A DNA stretch of 21,127 bases from Firmicutes bacterium UBA4916 (GTDB lineage: Bacteria; Bacillota; Clostridia; Tissierellales; Tepidimicrobiaceae): the NCBI GenBank assembly GCA_002398845.1, contig DHBY01000086.1:1-21127 (forward strand). Reading direction: 5' to 3'. The notes under the pieces were generated by a model that saw only the letters and a program-made list of their open reading frames with translations, made no database searches and had not been told where the DNA came from. Positions within the stretch are counted from its first letter, which is position 1; each line of letters opens with the position of its first letter. A program made the position numbers and the translations under genes. Of this stretch, positions 6,483 to 14,314 are shown piece by piece.

Positions 6483-9215
6483 ATGTTTAAGAAAAGACTA
6501 AATATCAATGGTATTCTGAAGACAATCATTACTGACCCTGAAACTACTTTAGCGGATGTACTTAGAAAACAACTTTTATTAACAGGTACAAAAGTAGGCT
6601 GTGGCAAAGGTGAATGTGGTGCTTGTAATGTAATCATGAATGGGAAAGTTGTTAAATCATGTATTACTAGAATGAAAAGAGTACCAGATGAAGCAGAAAT
6701 TATTACTATTGAAGGAATTGGTACTCAAGATAATCTTCATCCGCTACAACTTGCATGGATGGTTCATGGTGCAGCTCAATGCGGATTTTGTACACCTGGT
6801 TTTATAGTTTCGGCAAAGGTTTTACTAGATGAAAACCCAAATCCAACAAGAAAAGAAGTAAGGGATTGGTTCCAAAAGACTAGAAATGTTTGTAGATGTA
6901 CAGGTTATATACCTCAAGTTGATTCAGTAATGACTGCAGCTAAACTTATGAGAGGAGAAATCACAAAAGAAGAAATATGGAGAAAGTTACCTGAAGGAGC
7001 AAGTATGATAGGTTCAGAGCTTATAAGACCATCAGCTAGTGCAAAGGTTACTGGAACTTGGGAATTTGGTGCTGATCTTGGCCTTACTCTTCCAGATGAT
7101 ACCCTACACATTAAACTTGTTCAGGCAAAGGTTTCCCATGCAAATATTCTTTCTATAGATACTAGTGAAGCTGAAAAGATGCCTGGAGTATTTAAGGTAT
7201 TAACATACAAGGATGTAAAAGGTACAAATAGAATAAACGGATTAGCATTCCCTTCAAACAAGGGAGATGGACTTGATAGGCCTATACTTTGTGATAAAAA
7301 GGTATTCCAGTTTGGAGATGCTATAGCAATGGTGTTGGCAGACACCCCTGGCCGTGCAGAAGCAGCTTGTGAAAAGGTAAAAGTTGAACTTGAAGAACTT
7401 CCAGCTTATATGAGTGCACCTGCAGCAATGGCAGAAGATGCTATAGAAATCCACCCTGGGACACCTAATATTTATTTTACTACAACAATAGCAAAAGGGG
7501 AAGAAGTAGAACCAATATTTGAAAAATGTAAATATGTAGTTGAAGACGATTTCTATGTTGGTAGACAACCACATTTACCTATAGAACCGGATGTAGGTTT
7601 TGCATTTTTTAACGAAGAAGGAATATTAAATATTCATTCAAAGAGTGTTTCCCTACATGCTCATACTGCTATGATTGCAGATGGTATTGGCCTTCCTCTT
7701 GAAGAAATAGCTCTTGTACAAAATCCTGCTGGTGGAACCTTTGGATATAAATTTAGTCCTACTATTGAAGCATTACTTGGTGTTGCTGCAATAGCAACTA
7801 ATAAACCAGTATATCTTGAATTTGATATGTATCAGCAAATAACTTATACAGGAAAGAGATCACCTTTCTTTATGCATGTCAAGATGGGTGCTGACAAGGA
7901 AGGCAAGATATTAGCTTTAGAAAGCGATTGGAGCGTTGATCATGGTCCTTATTCAGAATTAGGTGATCTTCTTACTATGAGAGGGTCTCAATATATAGGT
8001 GCAGGTTATGATATACCAAATATAAGAGGAGAAGGAAGAACTGTCTGTACTAACCATGCATGGGGTTCTGCATTTAGAGGATATGGTTCACCACAATCTC
8101 TTTTTTCATCTGAAGTTTTGATTGATGAACTTGCAGCTAAAATGGGTGTAGATCCATTAGAACTTAGATACAAGAACGTATATAGGGAAGGAAGTACAAC
8201 CCCTACAGGCTGTGAACCTGATGTAATATGTCTTCCAACTATGATCGATAAAATGAGACCTTACTATAAAGAAGCACAAGAAAGAGTTGCCAAGAAAAAT
8301 GCTAATGCACAAGGAAAGAAATATGGAGTAGGAACTGCAATCCTTCTTTACGGTTCTGGACTTGATGGAGCAGACTCTTCGGAAGCTTGGGCAGAAATTA
8401 CTTCTAATGGAGTTACAGTTGGAAACTCATGGGAAGACCATGGTCAAGGGGCAGATATGGGAACTTTAACTATTGCCTATGAAACACTAAGACCTCTTGG
8501 AATAAGACCTGAAAATATAAAACTTGTTATGAACGATATGAACTTTACTCCTAACAGTGGACCAGCAGGTGGAAGCCGTTCAAATGTATTGACAGGAAAT
8601 GCTACAAGAGTTGCCTGTGAAAATCTATTAAATGCTTTGAAGAAGGAAGATGGAACTTATAGAACTTATGAAGAAATGGTTGCAGAAAAACTTCCTACAA
8701 AATACGATGGAAAATGGACTGCACCTTGTACAGCTAGTGATGTTAGAAACGGACAAGGGAATCCATTCCCATGCTATATGTATGGATTTCTAATAGTAGA
8801 AGTTGAGGTAGATTTGGCAACAGGAAAAGTAATAGTTGAAAAACTAAATATTATTTCAGATGTAGGAACTATAATCAATAAACTTGTTGTTGATGGACAA
8901 ATCTACGGAGGACTTACTCAAGGTATCGGTCTTGCCTTAAGTGAAGAATTTGAAGATATAAAGAAACATACAACTTTAACAAAATGTGGAATTCCACAAA
9001 TAAAAGACGTTCCAGACGATATAGAACTTCATTACCTAGAAACTAAAAGACCACTTGGACCTTATGGTGCATCTGGAGCAGGTGAAATGCCTCTTTCAGC
9101 ACCACATGCTGCAATAATTAATGCAATATATAATGCATGTGGAGTTAGAATAACTAAGCTTCCTGCTCTTCCTGAGAAAGTAAAAGCTGGATTAGAAGAA
9201 CTAGGAATTAAGTAA
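6483..9215 (+). CDS. mop: Molybdopterin-dependent aldehyde oxidoreductase (Mop type)
   Basis: A 910-residue molybdenum hydroxylase that should oxidise aldehydes to carboxylic acids in the cytoplasm, passing electrons through two [2Fe-2S] clusters. The plant-type cluster ligands are Cys40, 45, 48 and 60; the helical-domain cluster ligands are Cys100, 103, 137 and 139. These positions are identical to those I recall for Desulfovibrio gigas MOP (907 residues). The Mo-binding part follows from about residue 175, with AGGTFGYKFSP, SAFRGYGSPQ and DHGQGADMGT, and ends in GAGEMPL whose Glu868 corresponds to the catalytic base Glu869 of D. gigas. There is no FAD domain, also as in MOP. AGGGGAG lies five bases before the ATG. 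It has its own promoter and long leader, and a terminator-like hairpin separates it from six accessory genes. The substrate range is not readable from sequence. Confidence 0.93.
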   Translation: MFKKRLNINGILKTIITDPETTLADVLRKQLLLTGTKVGCGKGECGACNVIMNGKVVKSCITRMKRVPDEAEIITIEGIGTQDNLHPLQLAWMVHGAAQCGFCTPGFIVSAKVLLDENPNPTRKEVRDWFQKTRNVCRCTGYIPQVDSVMTAAKLMRGEITKEEIWRKLPEGASMIGSELIRPSASAKVTGTWEFGADLGLTLPDDTLHIKLVQAKVSHANILSIDTSEAEKMPGVFKVLTYKDVKGTNRINGLAFPSNKGDGLDRPILCDKKVFQFGDAIAMVLADTPGRAEAACEKVKVELEELPAYMSAPAAMAEDAIEIHPGTPNIYFTTTIAKGEEVEPIFEKCKYVVEDDFYVGRQPHLPIEPDVGFAFFNEEGILNIHSKSVSLHAHTAMIADGIGLPLEEIALVQNPAGGTFGYKFSPTIEALLGVAAIATNKPVYLEFDMYQQITYTGKRSPFFMHVKMGADKEGKILALESDWSVDHGPYSELGDLLTMRGSQYIGAGYDIPNIRGEGRTVCTNHAWGSAFRGYGSPQSLFSSEVLIDELAAKMGVDPLELRYKNVYREGSTTPTGCEPDVICLPTMIDKMRPYYKEAQERVAKKNANAQGKKYGVGTAILLYGSGLDGADSSEAWAEITSNGVTVGNSWEDHGQGADMGTLTIAYETLRPLGIRPENIKLVMNDMNFTPNSGPAGGSRSNVLTGNATRVACENLLNALKKEDGTYRTYEEMVAEKLPTKYDGKWTAPCTASDVRNGQGNPFPCYMYGFLIVEVEVDLATGKVIVEKLNIISDVGTIINKLVVDGQIYGGLTQGIGLALSEEFEDIKKHTTLTKCGIPQIKDVPDDIELHYLETKRPLGPYGASGAGEMPLSAPHAAIINAIYNACGVRITKLPALPEKVKAGLEELGIK

Positions 9216-9225
9216 TAAACATTTT

Positions 9226-9271
9226 AAGAAGCCTAAAGTGAATACCTATTTATTCATTTTAGGTTTCTTTT
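9226..9271 (+). terminator. Intercistronic terminator or attenuator between mop and its accessory genes
   Basis: A 19-base stem pairs 9226-9244 (aagaagcctaaagtgaata) with 9251-9269 (tattcattttaggtttctt), with two G-T pairs, a six-base loop and a short T-run (cttttt-like, 9267-9271). The next gene starts only 35 bases later and no separate promoter fits in that gap, so the accessory genes probably depend on partial read-through. Confidence 0.8.
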
Positions 9272-9305
9272 AAAAATATATTAAATATTAAAGGAGAAAT
9301 ATGGG

Positions 9306-11579
9306 ATGGATCTTGATAAACTACTTGCCAAACAAGAACTTTGCATAAATGACAATTTACCTTCATGTGTAGCTATGTGTCCTATTCATGTGGACGTAAA
9401 AGGCTTTATGGAACAAATCCAAAAAGAAGATTTTCAAGAAGCCTACAATATCCTTCAAAAGAGAATGCCCATGGCCAAGGTAATATCACAGGTTTGTGAT
9501 CATCCTTGTCAGAATGTTTGTGTTAGAAAAGATAAGGGTGGAGATATATCCATAGGAGATCTTGAAAAGGCCGTAGCTCAGTATGAAGGAACTGTAAAGA
9601 AAAGGAGCCTTCCAATACCTGATAACAATAAAAAAGTTGCCATTATAGGAGGAGGTATTAGTGGTTTAACCTGCGCTATAGATCTTCGAAAAAAAGGTTA
9701 TACCGTTACAATTTTTGAAAAGAATAAGGAATTAGGAGGAAGGCTGAGAAGGTTTGTTGGAGACCTTTTAACTGAAAAGGTTTTAGAAGAAGAAATTGAA
9801 GACATTAAAAAATTAGGTGTAGAAATAAAAACTGGGGTAACAATATCCCAAGAAGATATAAAAGGACTTAGAGAAAAATATGAAGCTATATATATAGGAA
9901 CTGGTAAATGGGAAGTTGAATTTAAAATAGATGGTATAACCTTTGAAACGGGAATAGACGGTGTATTTTGTGGCGGAAGAATAGCTATAGGAAATGATTC
10001 AATCATTCTATCTGTTTCAACGGGGAGGAGAGCTGCTATTTCCATGGATAGATATATACAAAAAACATCTCTTACCGCCCTTAGAAAAGAGGAAGGTTCC
10101 TACAAAACAGAGCTAAAGGTGGATACTTCAGATGTATCAGAGGAACCTAAAATAGTACCATCTTCAGATGTGTATACAAAGGAAGAAGCTATATTAGAGG
10201 CTAAAAGATGCCTTTTGTGTGAATGTCACAAATGTTATAAGGCATGTCCCCATCTTCAATATGAAAAATTGGATCCAAAGGCATATATAAGGAAGATAAA
10301 TCATAATGAAAGGATTATTTTAGGAGATCACTATGCCAACAAGGCTATAAATTCCTGTATGCTATGTGGACTATGCAAAAGCGTATGTCCAACAGGTGTA
10401 GACATGGCAGAAATCATTAGGGATACGAGAAAAAGCATGGTATCTAGGGGAAAAATGCCTCCTTCAGCCCATGATTTTGCATTAAAGGATATGGAATTCA
10501 ATATGAGCGAGTATTTTAACCTTCTAAAACATCAGTCGGGAATGGATAAAAGTAAGTTTTTGTTTTTCCCAGGTTGTCAGCTTTCTGGGTCTTATCCTCA
10601 ATACGTTGAAAAATCCTATGCTTATCTTATGGAAAAACTAGAAGGTGGCGTGGGACTTTATCTCAATTGCTGTGGTGCACCTGGTGAATGGGCAGGAAGG
10701 GATGATTTATTTGAAACTTCTCTTAAAAAAATATATTTGGATTGGGAATCTATGGGAAGGCCTACTTTCATACTCGCTTGTTCTACATGCTACTATATTT
10801 TGAAAAACTATCTTCCAGATATAAATATAATAACTTTATGGGAAATATTTAATGAAAAAGGATTGCCATCAGGAGCTCATAAGGGAGAAGGCAAAAACCT
10901 TGTGGTCCATGATTCTTGTACAGCTAGGGATTATTCTAATATCTATGATGGAATAAGAGATATAGTTAAAAAACTTGAATACGACATAACAGAGCCACAC
11001 TACACAAAGGAACAAACCCAATGCTGTGGTTATGGTGGCCTTTCTTATTTTGCCAATAAAGAATTTACTAATTTTGCTACAGACCGGAGAATTCAGGAGG
11101 AAGAAGGAGATTACCTAGCCTATTGTGCCATGTGTAGAGATCTTTTTGTATCTAGGGGAAAGAAAACTCTTCATATTTTAGACTTGGTATTTGGAGAGGA
11201 TATGGAAGGATTAAGCATCAAAAAAGGACCTACATTATCTGAAAGAAGAAATAACAGATTGAAACTAAAGATTTATATCCTCCACAGGTTTTGGGGAGAG
11301 AATATGGATTTAAAGGAAGAATATGAAGATATTCAGCTTATAATTGATAAAGAAGTTAGAAGCCTAATGAAAGAAAGGCTCATATTAGAAGGGGATATCA
11401 AAAAAGTGATTGGAATGGGAGAAAAAAGCAATAATCGATTTTTCAATCCAGAAAATGGACATTGTTTAGCTTTTAGAAGAATTGTCAATGTGACCTACTG
11501 GGTGGAATACGAAAAGCTAGGTGATTCTTTTAGAGTTATTACTGCATATAGCCATAGAATGGATGTACAGGGGGAATAA
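9306..11579 (+). CDS. FAD/dicluster/CCG-domain redox protein, DVU_1558-like
   Basis: A 757-residue cytoplasmic redox protein of the family NCBI calls pyridine nucleotide-disulfide oxidoreductase/dicluster-binding protein. In order: a GltD-like dicluster domain (Cys21, Cys25, Cys64, Cys68, Cys72 visible; residues 1-95); an FAD-binding fold with IIGGGISG (113-120) and EKNKELGGRL; a jump at about 200-222 to GVFCGGR, the usual end of the flavin domain; a ferredoxin-type domain (Cys302, 305, 307, 310, 314 and Cys351, 354, 357, 361); two CCG domains like HdrB/HdrD (FPGC 421-424 with NCCG 454-457 and STC 493-495; then DSC 536-538 with QCCG 572-575 and CAMC 607-610); and a C-terminal domain of about 110 residues. 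The NAD(P)H domain found in GltD appears to be missing. It follows mop and heads the accessory genes, so it is the likely electron partner. ATG at 9306 is nine bases after GGAG; an ATG at 9301 is in another frame. Confidence 0.85.
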   Translation: MDLDKLLAKQELCINDNLPSCVAMCPIHVDVKGFMEQIQKEDFQEAYNILQKRMPMAKVISQVCDHPCQNVCVRKDKGGDISIGDLEKAVAQYEGTVKKRSLPIPDNNKKVAIIGGGISGLTCAIDLRKKGYTVTIFEKNKELGGRLRRFVGDLLTEKVLEEEIEDIKKLGVEIKTGVTISQEDIKGLREKYEAIYIGTGKWEVEFKIDGITFETGIDGVFCGGRIAIGNDSIILSVSTGRRAAISMDRYIQKTSLTALRKEEGSYKTELKVDTSDVSEEPKIVPSSDVYTKEEAILEAKRCLLCECHKCYKACPHLQYEKLDPKAYIRKINHNERIILGDHYANKAINSCMLCGLCKSVCPTGVDMAEIIRDTRKSMVSRGKMPPSAHDFALKDMEFNMSEYFNLLKHQSGMDKSKFLFFPGCQLSGSYPQYVEKSYAYLMEKLEGGVGLYLNCCGAPGEWAGRDDLFETSLKKIYLDWESMGRPTFILACSTCYYILKNYLPDINIITLWEIFNEKGLPSGAHKGEGKNLVVHDSCTARDYSNIYDGIRDIVKKLEYDITEPHYTKEQTQCCGYGGLSYFANKEFTNFATDRRIQEEEGDYLAYCAMCRDLFVSRGKKTLHILDLVFGEDMEGLSIKKGPTLSERRNNRLKLKIYILHRFWGENMDLKEEYEDIQLIIDKEVRSLMKERLILEGDIKKVIGMGEKSNNRFFNPENGHCLAFRRIVNVTYWVEYEKLGDSFRVITAYSHRMDVQGE

Positions 11580-11581
11580 GA

Positions 11582-11791
11582 ATGGATAAAAAAAAGAAAA
11601 TCAATAAAAGTGGATGGATTTGTGCCAAATGCTCTTGTCCTGTTGAAGAAGGACCTATTAAGGCCATGTATCTTTCGGGTAATTTCGATGTTAAACTTTT
11701 AAGATGTCCGGTGTGCAAAAACGTTTTGGTACCAGAGGATCTTGCCTTAGGTCAGATGCTAGAAGTAGAAAAAGGGTTGGAAGACAAATGA
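11582..11791 (+). CDS. Small zinc-ribbon/rubredoxin-like protein, DVU_1557 family
   Basis: A 69-residue protein with two CxxC pairs: CAKC (residues 14-17, followed by a further Cys at 19) and CPVC (42-45). The spacing suggests a zinc ribbon or rubredoxin-like iron site. It begins two bases after the stop of the flavoprotein gene, with GGGGGAATAAG as ribosome site, and its TGA overlaps the start of the methyltransferase gene. Its place directly between these two genes matches the family named DVU_1557 redox protein in NCBI annotation. Whether it carries electrons or only binds zinc is not visible. Confidence 0.78.
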   Translation: MDKKKKINKSGWICAKCSCPVEEGPIKAMYLSGNFDVKLLRCPVCKNVLVPEDLALGQMLEVEKGLEDK

Positions 11792-12504
11792 CAAACAATG
11801 CAGTCTATGAAAATGATAGCATAATATGTGTAACTGGAGAAACATTAAGGCCAGGAGGCTTTTTATTAACTGAAAGGGCTATTTTAGCCTGTGGACTAGA
11901 GAAAAATCAAAGAGTCCTCGATGTGGGATGTGGCATGGGGGCTACGGTGAAATTTCTAAGGGATGATTTCCAAATAGAAGCTTTTGGAATAGACCCATCT
12001 GAAAAGTTAATTAAATTAGGTAAGGATAAATATGGATTGCCATTGGACATAGGGAAAGGGGAGATTTTGCCTTACGAAGATAGCTCTTTTGATGCTGTAT
12101 TTACCGAGTGCACCTTGTCCCTTATGGATAGCTATGAAAGGGCTATTAGGGAAATATATAGGGTTTTAAAACCGGGAGGATTTTTTATTGCTGCGGATGT
12201 ATATGCAAGAAATCCAGAATATATAGATGAACTAAAAAAAACAGAAGTTAAATCTTGCCTAAGAAATCTATTCGACTTGGGGACCCTTTTAAATAAAATA
12301 GATGATAAAGGGTTTGAAATTTCGGTACTTGAAGATTGGACTTCCCTTTTAAAGAAACTGATGGTAGAGATAATATTTGAATATGGCTCCATGGCAGAAT
12401 TTTGGAAAGTTACTACCTGCGGAAACTGTGAAGATTTTAAGGATAAATTGACCTTGTGTAAACCGGGGTATTTTTTATTAATTGGGGAAAAGGAGGGTGA
12501 ATGA
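11788..12504 (+). CDS. SAM-dependent methyltransferase, DVU_1556 family
   Basis: A 238-residue class I methyltransferase. Motif I is VLDVGCGMG (43-51), followed by AFGIDPSEKLI, the motif II-like LPYEDSSFDAV and the YRVLKPGGFFIAAD segment. The N-terminal TGETLRPGGFLLTERAI and the C-terminal TTCGNCEDF are features outside the core; the cysteine pair is worth noting because the whole cluster is cysteine-rich. ATG at 11788 overlaps the preceding TGA by ATGA; the frame is open further upstream but that part would lie inside the previous gene. Its own stop overlaps the next start. It probably methylates a small molecule or protein connected with the aldehyde oxidoreductase; the acceptor is unknown. 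Confidence 0.85.
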   Translation: MTNNAVYENDSIICVTGETLRPGGFLLTERAILACGLEKNQRVLDVGCGMGATVKFLRDDFQIEAFGIDPSEKLIKLGKDKYGLPLDIGKGEILPYEDSSFDAVFTECTLSLMDSYERAIREIYRVLKPGGFFIAADVYARNPEYIDELKKTEVKSCLRNLFDLGTLLNKIDDKGFEISVLEDWTSLLKKLMVEIIFEYGSMAEFWKVTTCGNCEDFKDKLTLCKPGYFLLIGEKEGE

Positions 12505-12953
12505 TGGGACAAGATGCATTTACTATGTATAAATTAGCTTCTCAAGGTTATTGTTGTAGTCAAATTCTTATTCTTATGGACCTTGAAGATAAAAAAATTG
12601 AAAACTATGATCTCGTAAGGGCCATGGCAGGCCTTTGTATAGGGACGGGAGGAAGTGGCAAGACCTGCGGAATCGTTACTGGAGGAGCATGCCTTATGGG
12701 AATTTATGCCGGAAAGGGGACTCCAGAGGAAGCAAGGGATTATAATTTGAACAAGATGATTATGGAATATATTGAATGGTTTGAAGAAGAGAATGAGAAC
12801 CTTGATTGTGATAAAATCGTAGGTGTAGATAATCTTGAAGATATAAGAACTAATATGGTATATCCTATTAAATGTGGAAACCTAATGACTAAATCCTATA
12901 AAAAGATTATGGAAATCCTTGAAAAATACGGGTACATTGGAGAGGAAGAATGA
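12501..12953 (+). CDS. C_GCAxxG_C_C family protein, DVU_1555-like
   Basis: A 150-residue protein of the C_GCAxxG_C_C family, a putative redox-active or metal-binding group of unknown role. It shows the paired Cys18-Cys19 followed by SQ, the glycine-rich core GLCIGTGGSGKTCGIVTGGA (45-64, with Cys46, Cys56) then Cys64 region and LMGIYAGKG, and later Cys103 and Cys125. Start ATG at 12501 follows AAGGAGGGTGA and overlaps the methyltransferase stop; a second ATG at 12504 is equally possible. The stop overlaps the radical SAM gene. Position and family match DVU_1555 in the Desulfovibrio cluster. It may hold a cluster or a disulfide used by its neighbours; that is inference. Confidence 0.83.
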   Translation: MMGQDAFTMYKLASQGYCCSQILILMDLEDKKIENYDLVRAMAGLCIGTGGSGKTCGIVTGGACLMGIYAGKGTPEEARDYNLNKMIMEYIEWFEEENENLDCDKIVGVDNLEDIRTNMVYPIKCGNLMTKSYKKIMEILEKYGYIGEEE

Positions 12954-14287
12954 TGGAGGAAAGAATAGGGGTTACTAAATCCGTATGCCCCATTTGCCTG
13001 AAAACCATAGAGGCATATAAGGTAAGAAATGATGAAAATATATATTTAGTAAAAAAATGCAGTGAACATGGTGAATTTAGAACTATTTTGTGGAGAGGTG
13101 AACCCCATTATGAAGAATGGGAAAGGCCCAAGACTGCTGCTTATCCACTGAACCCTTTTACAGAAGTATCTAAGGGCTGCCCTTATGATTGTGGCCTTTG
13201 CTATGATCATAGACAGCATACTTGCACAGCTCTAATTGAGATTACTGATAGATGCAATTTAAATTGCAAATTCTGCTTCGCTAATGCAGGAGGAAATAAT
13301 GATCCAGATATAGGCACTATAAAATACTACTACCAGCGAATATTAGAATCAAGTGGAACTTGTAATATACAGTTATCTGGAGGAGAACCTACTTTAAGGG
13401 AAGATTTAGGTGAAATCATAAAATTAGGTCATAATATGGGATTTGAATTTATTCAACTTAATACTAATGGATTGAAACTTAAGGATTTAGATTTTGTAAA
13501 AAAGCTTAAAAGTGCAGGGCTTAATTCGGTATTTCTTCAATTTGATGGATTGGATGATTCTATATATTCTACCTTGAGGGGACAAAAAATTTTAAAGGAT
13601 AAACTTGCTGCCATAGAAAATCTTGAAAAAATAGGGATAGGAACTATTTTAGTATGTACTGTGGTCCCAGGAGTAAATGATTCTAGTCTATATGATATTG
13701 TAAAGTTTGGTCTAGATCATATTCCAACTGTAAGAGGCGTTCATTTTCAACCTGTAAGCTATTTTGGAAGGATACCCACTATACCAAAGGATAGAGATAG
13801 GATAACACTTCCAGAGTTAATGGATAAGTTATCCAAACAAAGTGAAGGCATAATAAAGGTAACTGATTTTAAACCTCCAGGATGTGAAAATGCTCTCTGT
13901 TCTTTTCATGCCAATTATGTTGGAATGGAGGGGAAACTCATTCATTTAGGTGGAGATCATAATGAATGTATATGCAATATTGAAAAAGGTGAGGAAGGTT
14001 CTAGGAAGACAAAAGCTTTTGTAGAGAGAAACTGGTCCTTAGGTCAAGATAAGCTAAAGGAAGGAAAATATAGCTCCTTTACCCAGTTGCTTCATATAAT
14101 TAAGAACAATTACTTTTCTATATCAGCAATGGCCTTTCAAGACGCATGGAATCTGGACATTGAAAGGCTTATGGATTGCTGTATACATGTAGTATCTAAA
14201 AAAGGCAATTTAATACCTTTTTGTGCATACAATTTAACAAGTCAACATGGTAAAAATCTTTATAGGGAGATGAGGCATTTTAAATAA
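12950..14287 (+). CDS. trsS: Radical SAM enzyme, TrsS family, Cys form
   Basis: A 445-residue radical SAM enzyme. It starts with a zinc-ribbon-like part (CPIC 13-16; KKCSEHGEF 35-43), then GCPYDCGLC (76-84) with Cys92, then the cluster site C102xxxC106xxC109 in DRCNLNCKFCFANAG, GGEP (144-147) for SAM binding and a TIM-barrel-like body. This N-terminal arrangement is the one seen in the MJ0619/tetraether synthase (Tes) branch, which alkylates or methylates unreactive carbons. Further cysteines at 312, 317, 340 and 342 may bind extra clusters. Some TrsS members are annotated as selenoproteins; I believe the position is Cys317 (codon TGT, 13898-13900), so this would be the Cys form. ATG overlaps the preceding stop. 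The gene lies between a C_GCAxxG_C_C protein and a CoA ligase, as in DVU_1554. Substrate unknown. Confidence 0.85.
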   Translation: MMEERIGVTKSVCPICLKTIEAYKVRNDENIYLVKKCSEHGEFRTILWRGEPHYEEWERPKTAAYPLNPFTEVSKGCPYDCGLCYDHRQHTCTALIEITDRCNLNCKFCFANAGGNNDPDIGTIKYYYQRILESSGTCNIQLSGGEPTLREDLGEIIKLGHNMGFEFIQLNTNGLKLKDLDFVKKLKSAGLNSVFLQFDGLDDSIYSTLRGQKILKDKLAAIENLEKIGIGTILVCTVVPGVNDSSLYDIVKFGLDHIPTVRGVHFQPVSYFGRIPTIPKDRDRITLPELMDKLSKQSEGIIKVTDFKPPGCENALCSFHANYVGMEGKLIHLGGDHNECICNIEKGEEGSRKTKAFVERNWSLGQDKLKEGKYSSFTQLLHIIKNNYFSISAMAFQDAWNLDIERLMDCCIHVVSKKGNLIPFCAYNLTSQHGKNLYREMRHFK

Positions 14288-14314
14288 ATCTTGAAGAATT
14301 GTGGAGTGAATACT

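Noticed and set aside
7254..7574. Minus-strand open frame of 106 codons inside mop
   Set aside because: It is antisense to a strongly supported gene, has low-complexity Phe/Cys-rich composition and no ribosome site of note; the same holds for other antisense frames at 722-1012, 9698-10045, 12132-12512 and 19352-19723.
11704..11787. Longer N terminus for the methyltransferase at 11788
   Set aside because: It would overlap most of the zinc-ribbon gene and add a basic stretch unlike the family; ATG at 11788 gives the usual ATGA overlap.
13898..13900. Selenocysteine codon in the radical SAM gene
   Set aside because: The codon is TGT (Cys) and no in-frame TGA or SECIS-like hairpin is needed to read the gene.
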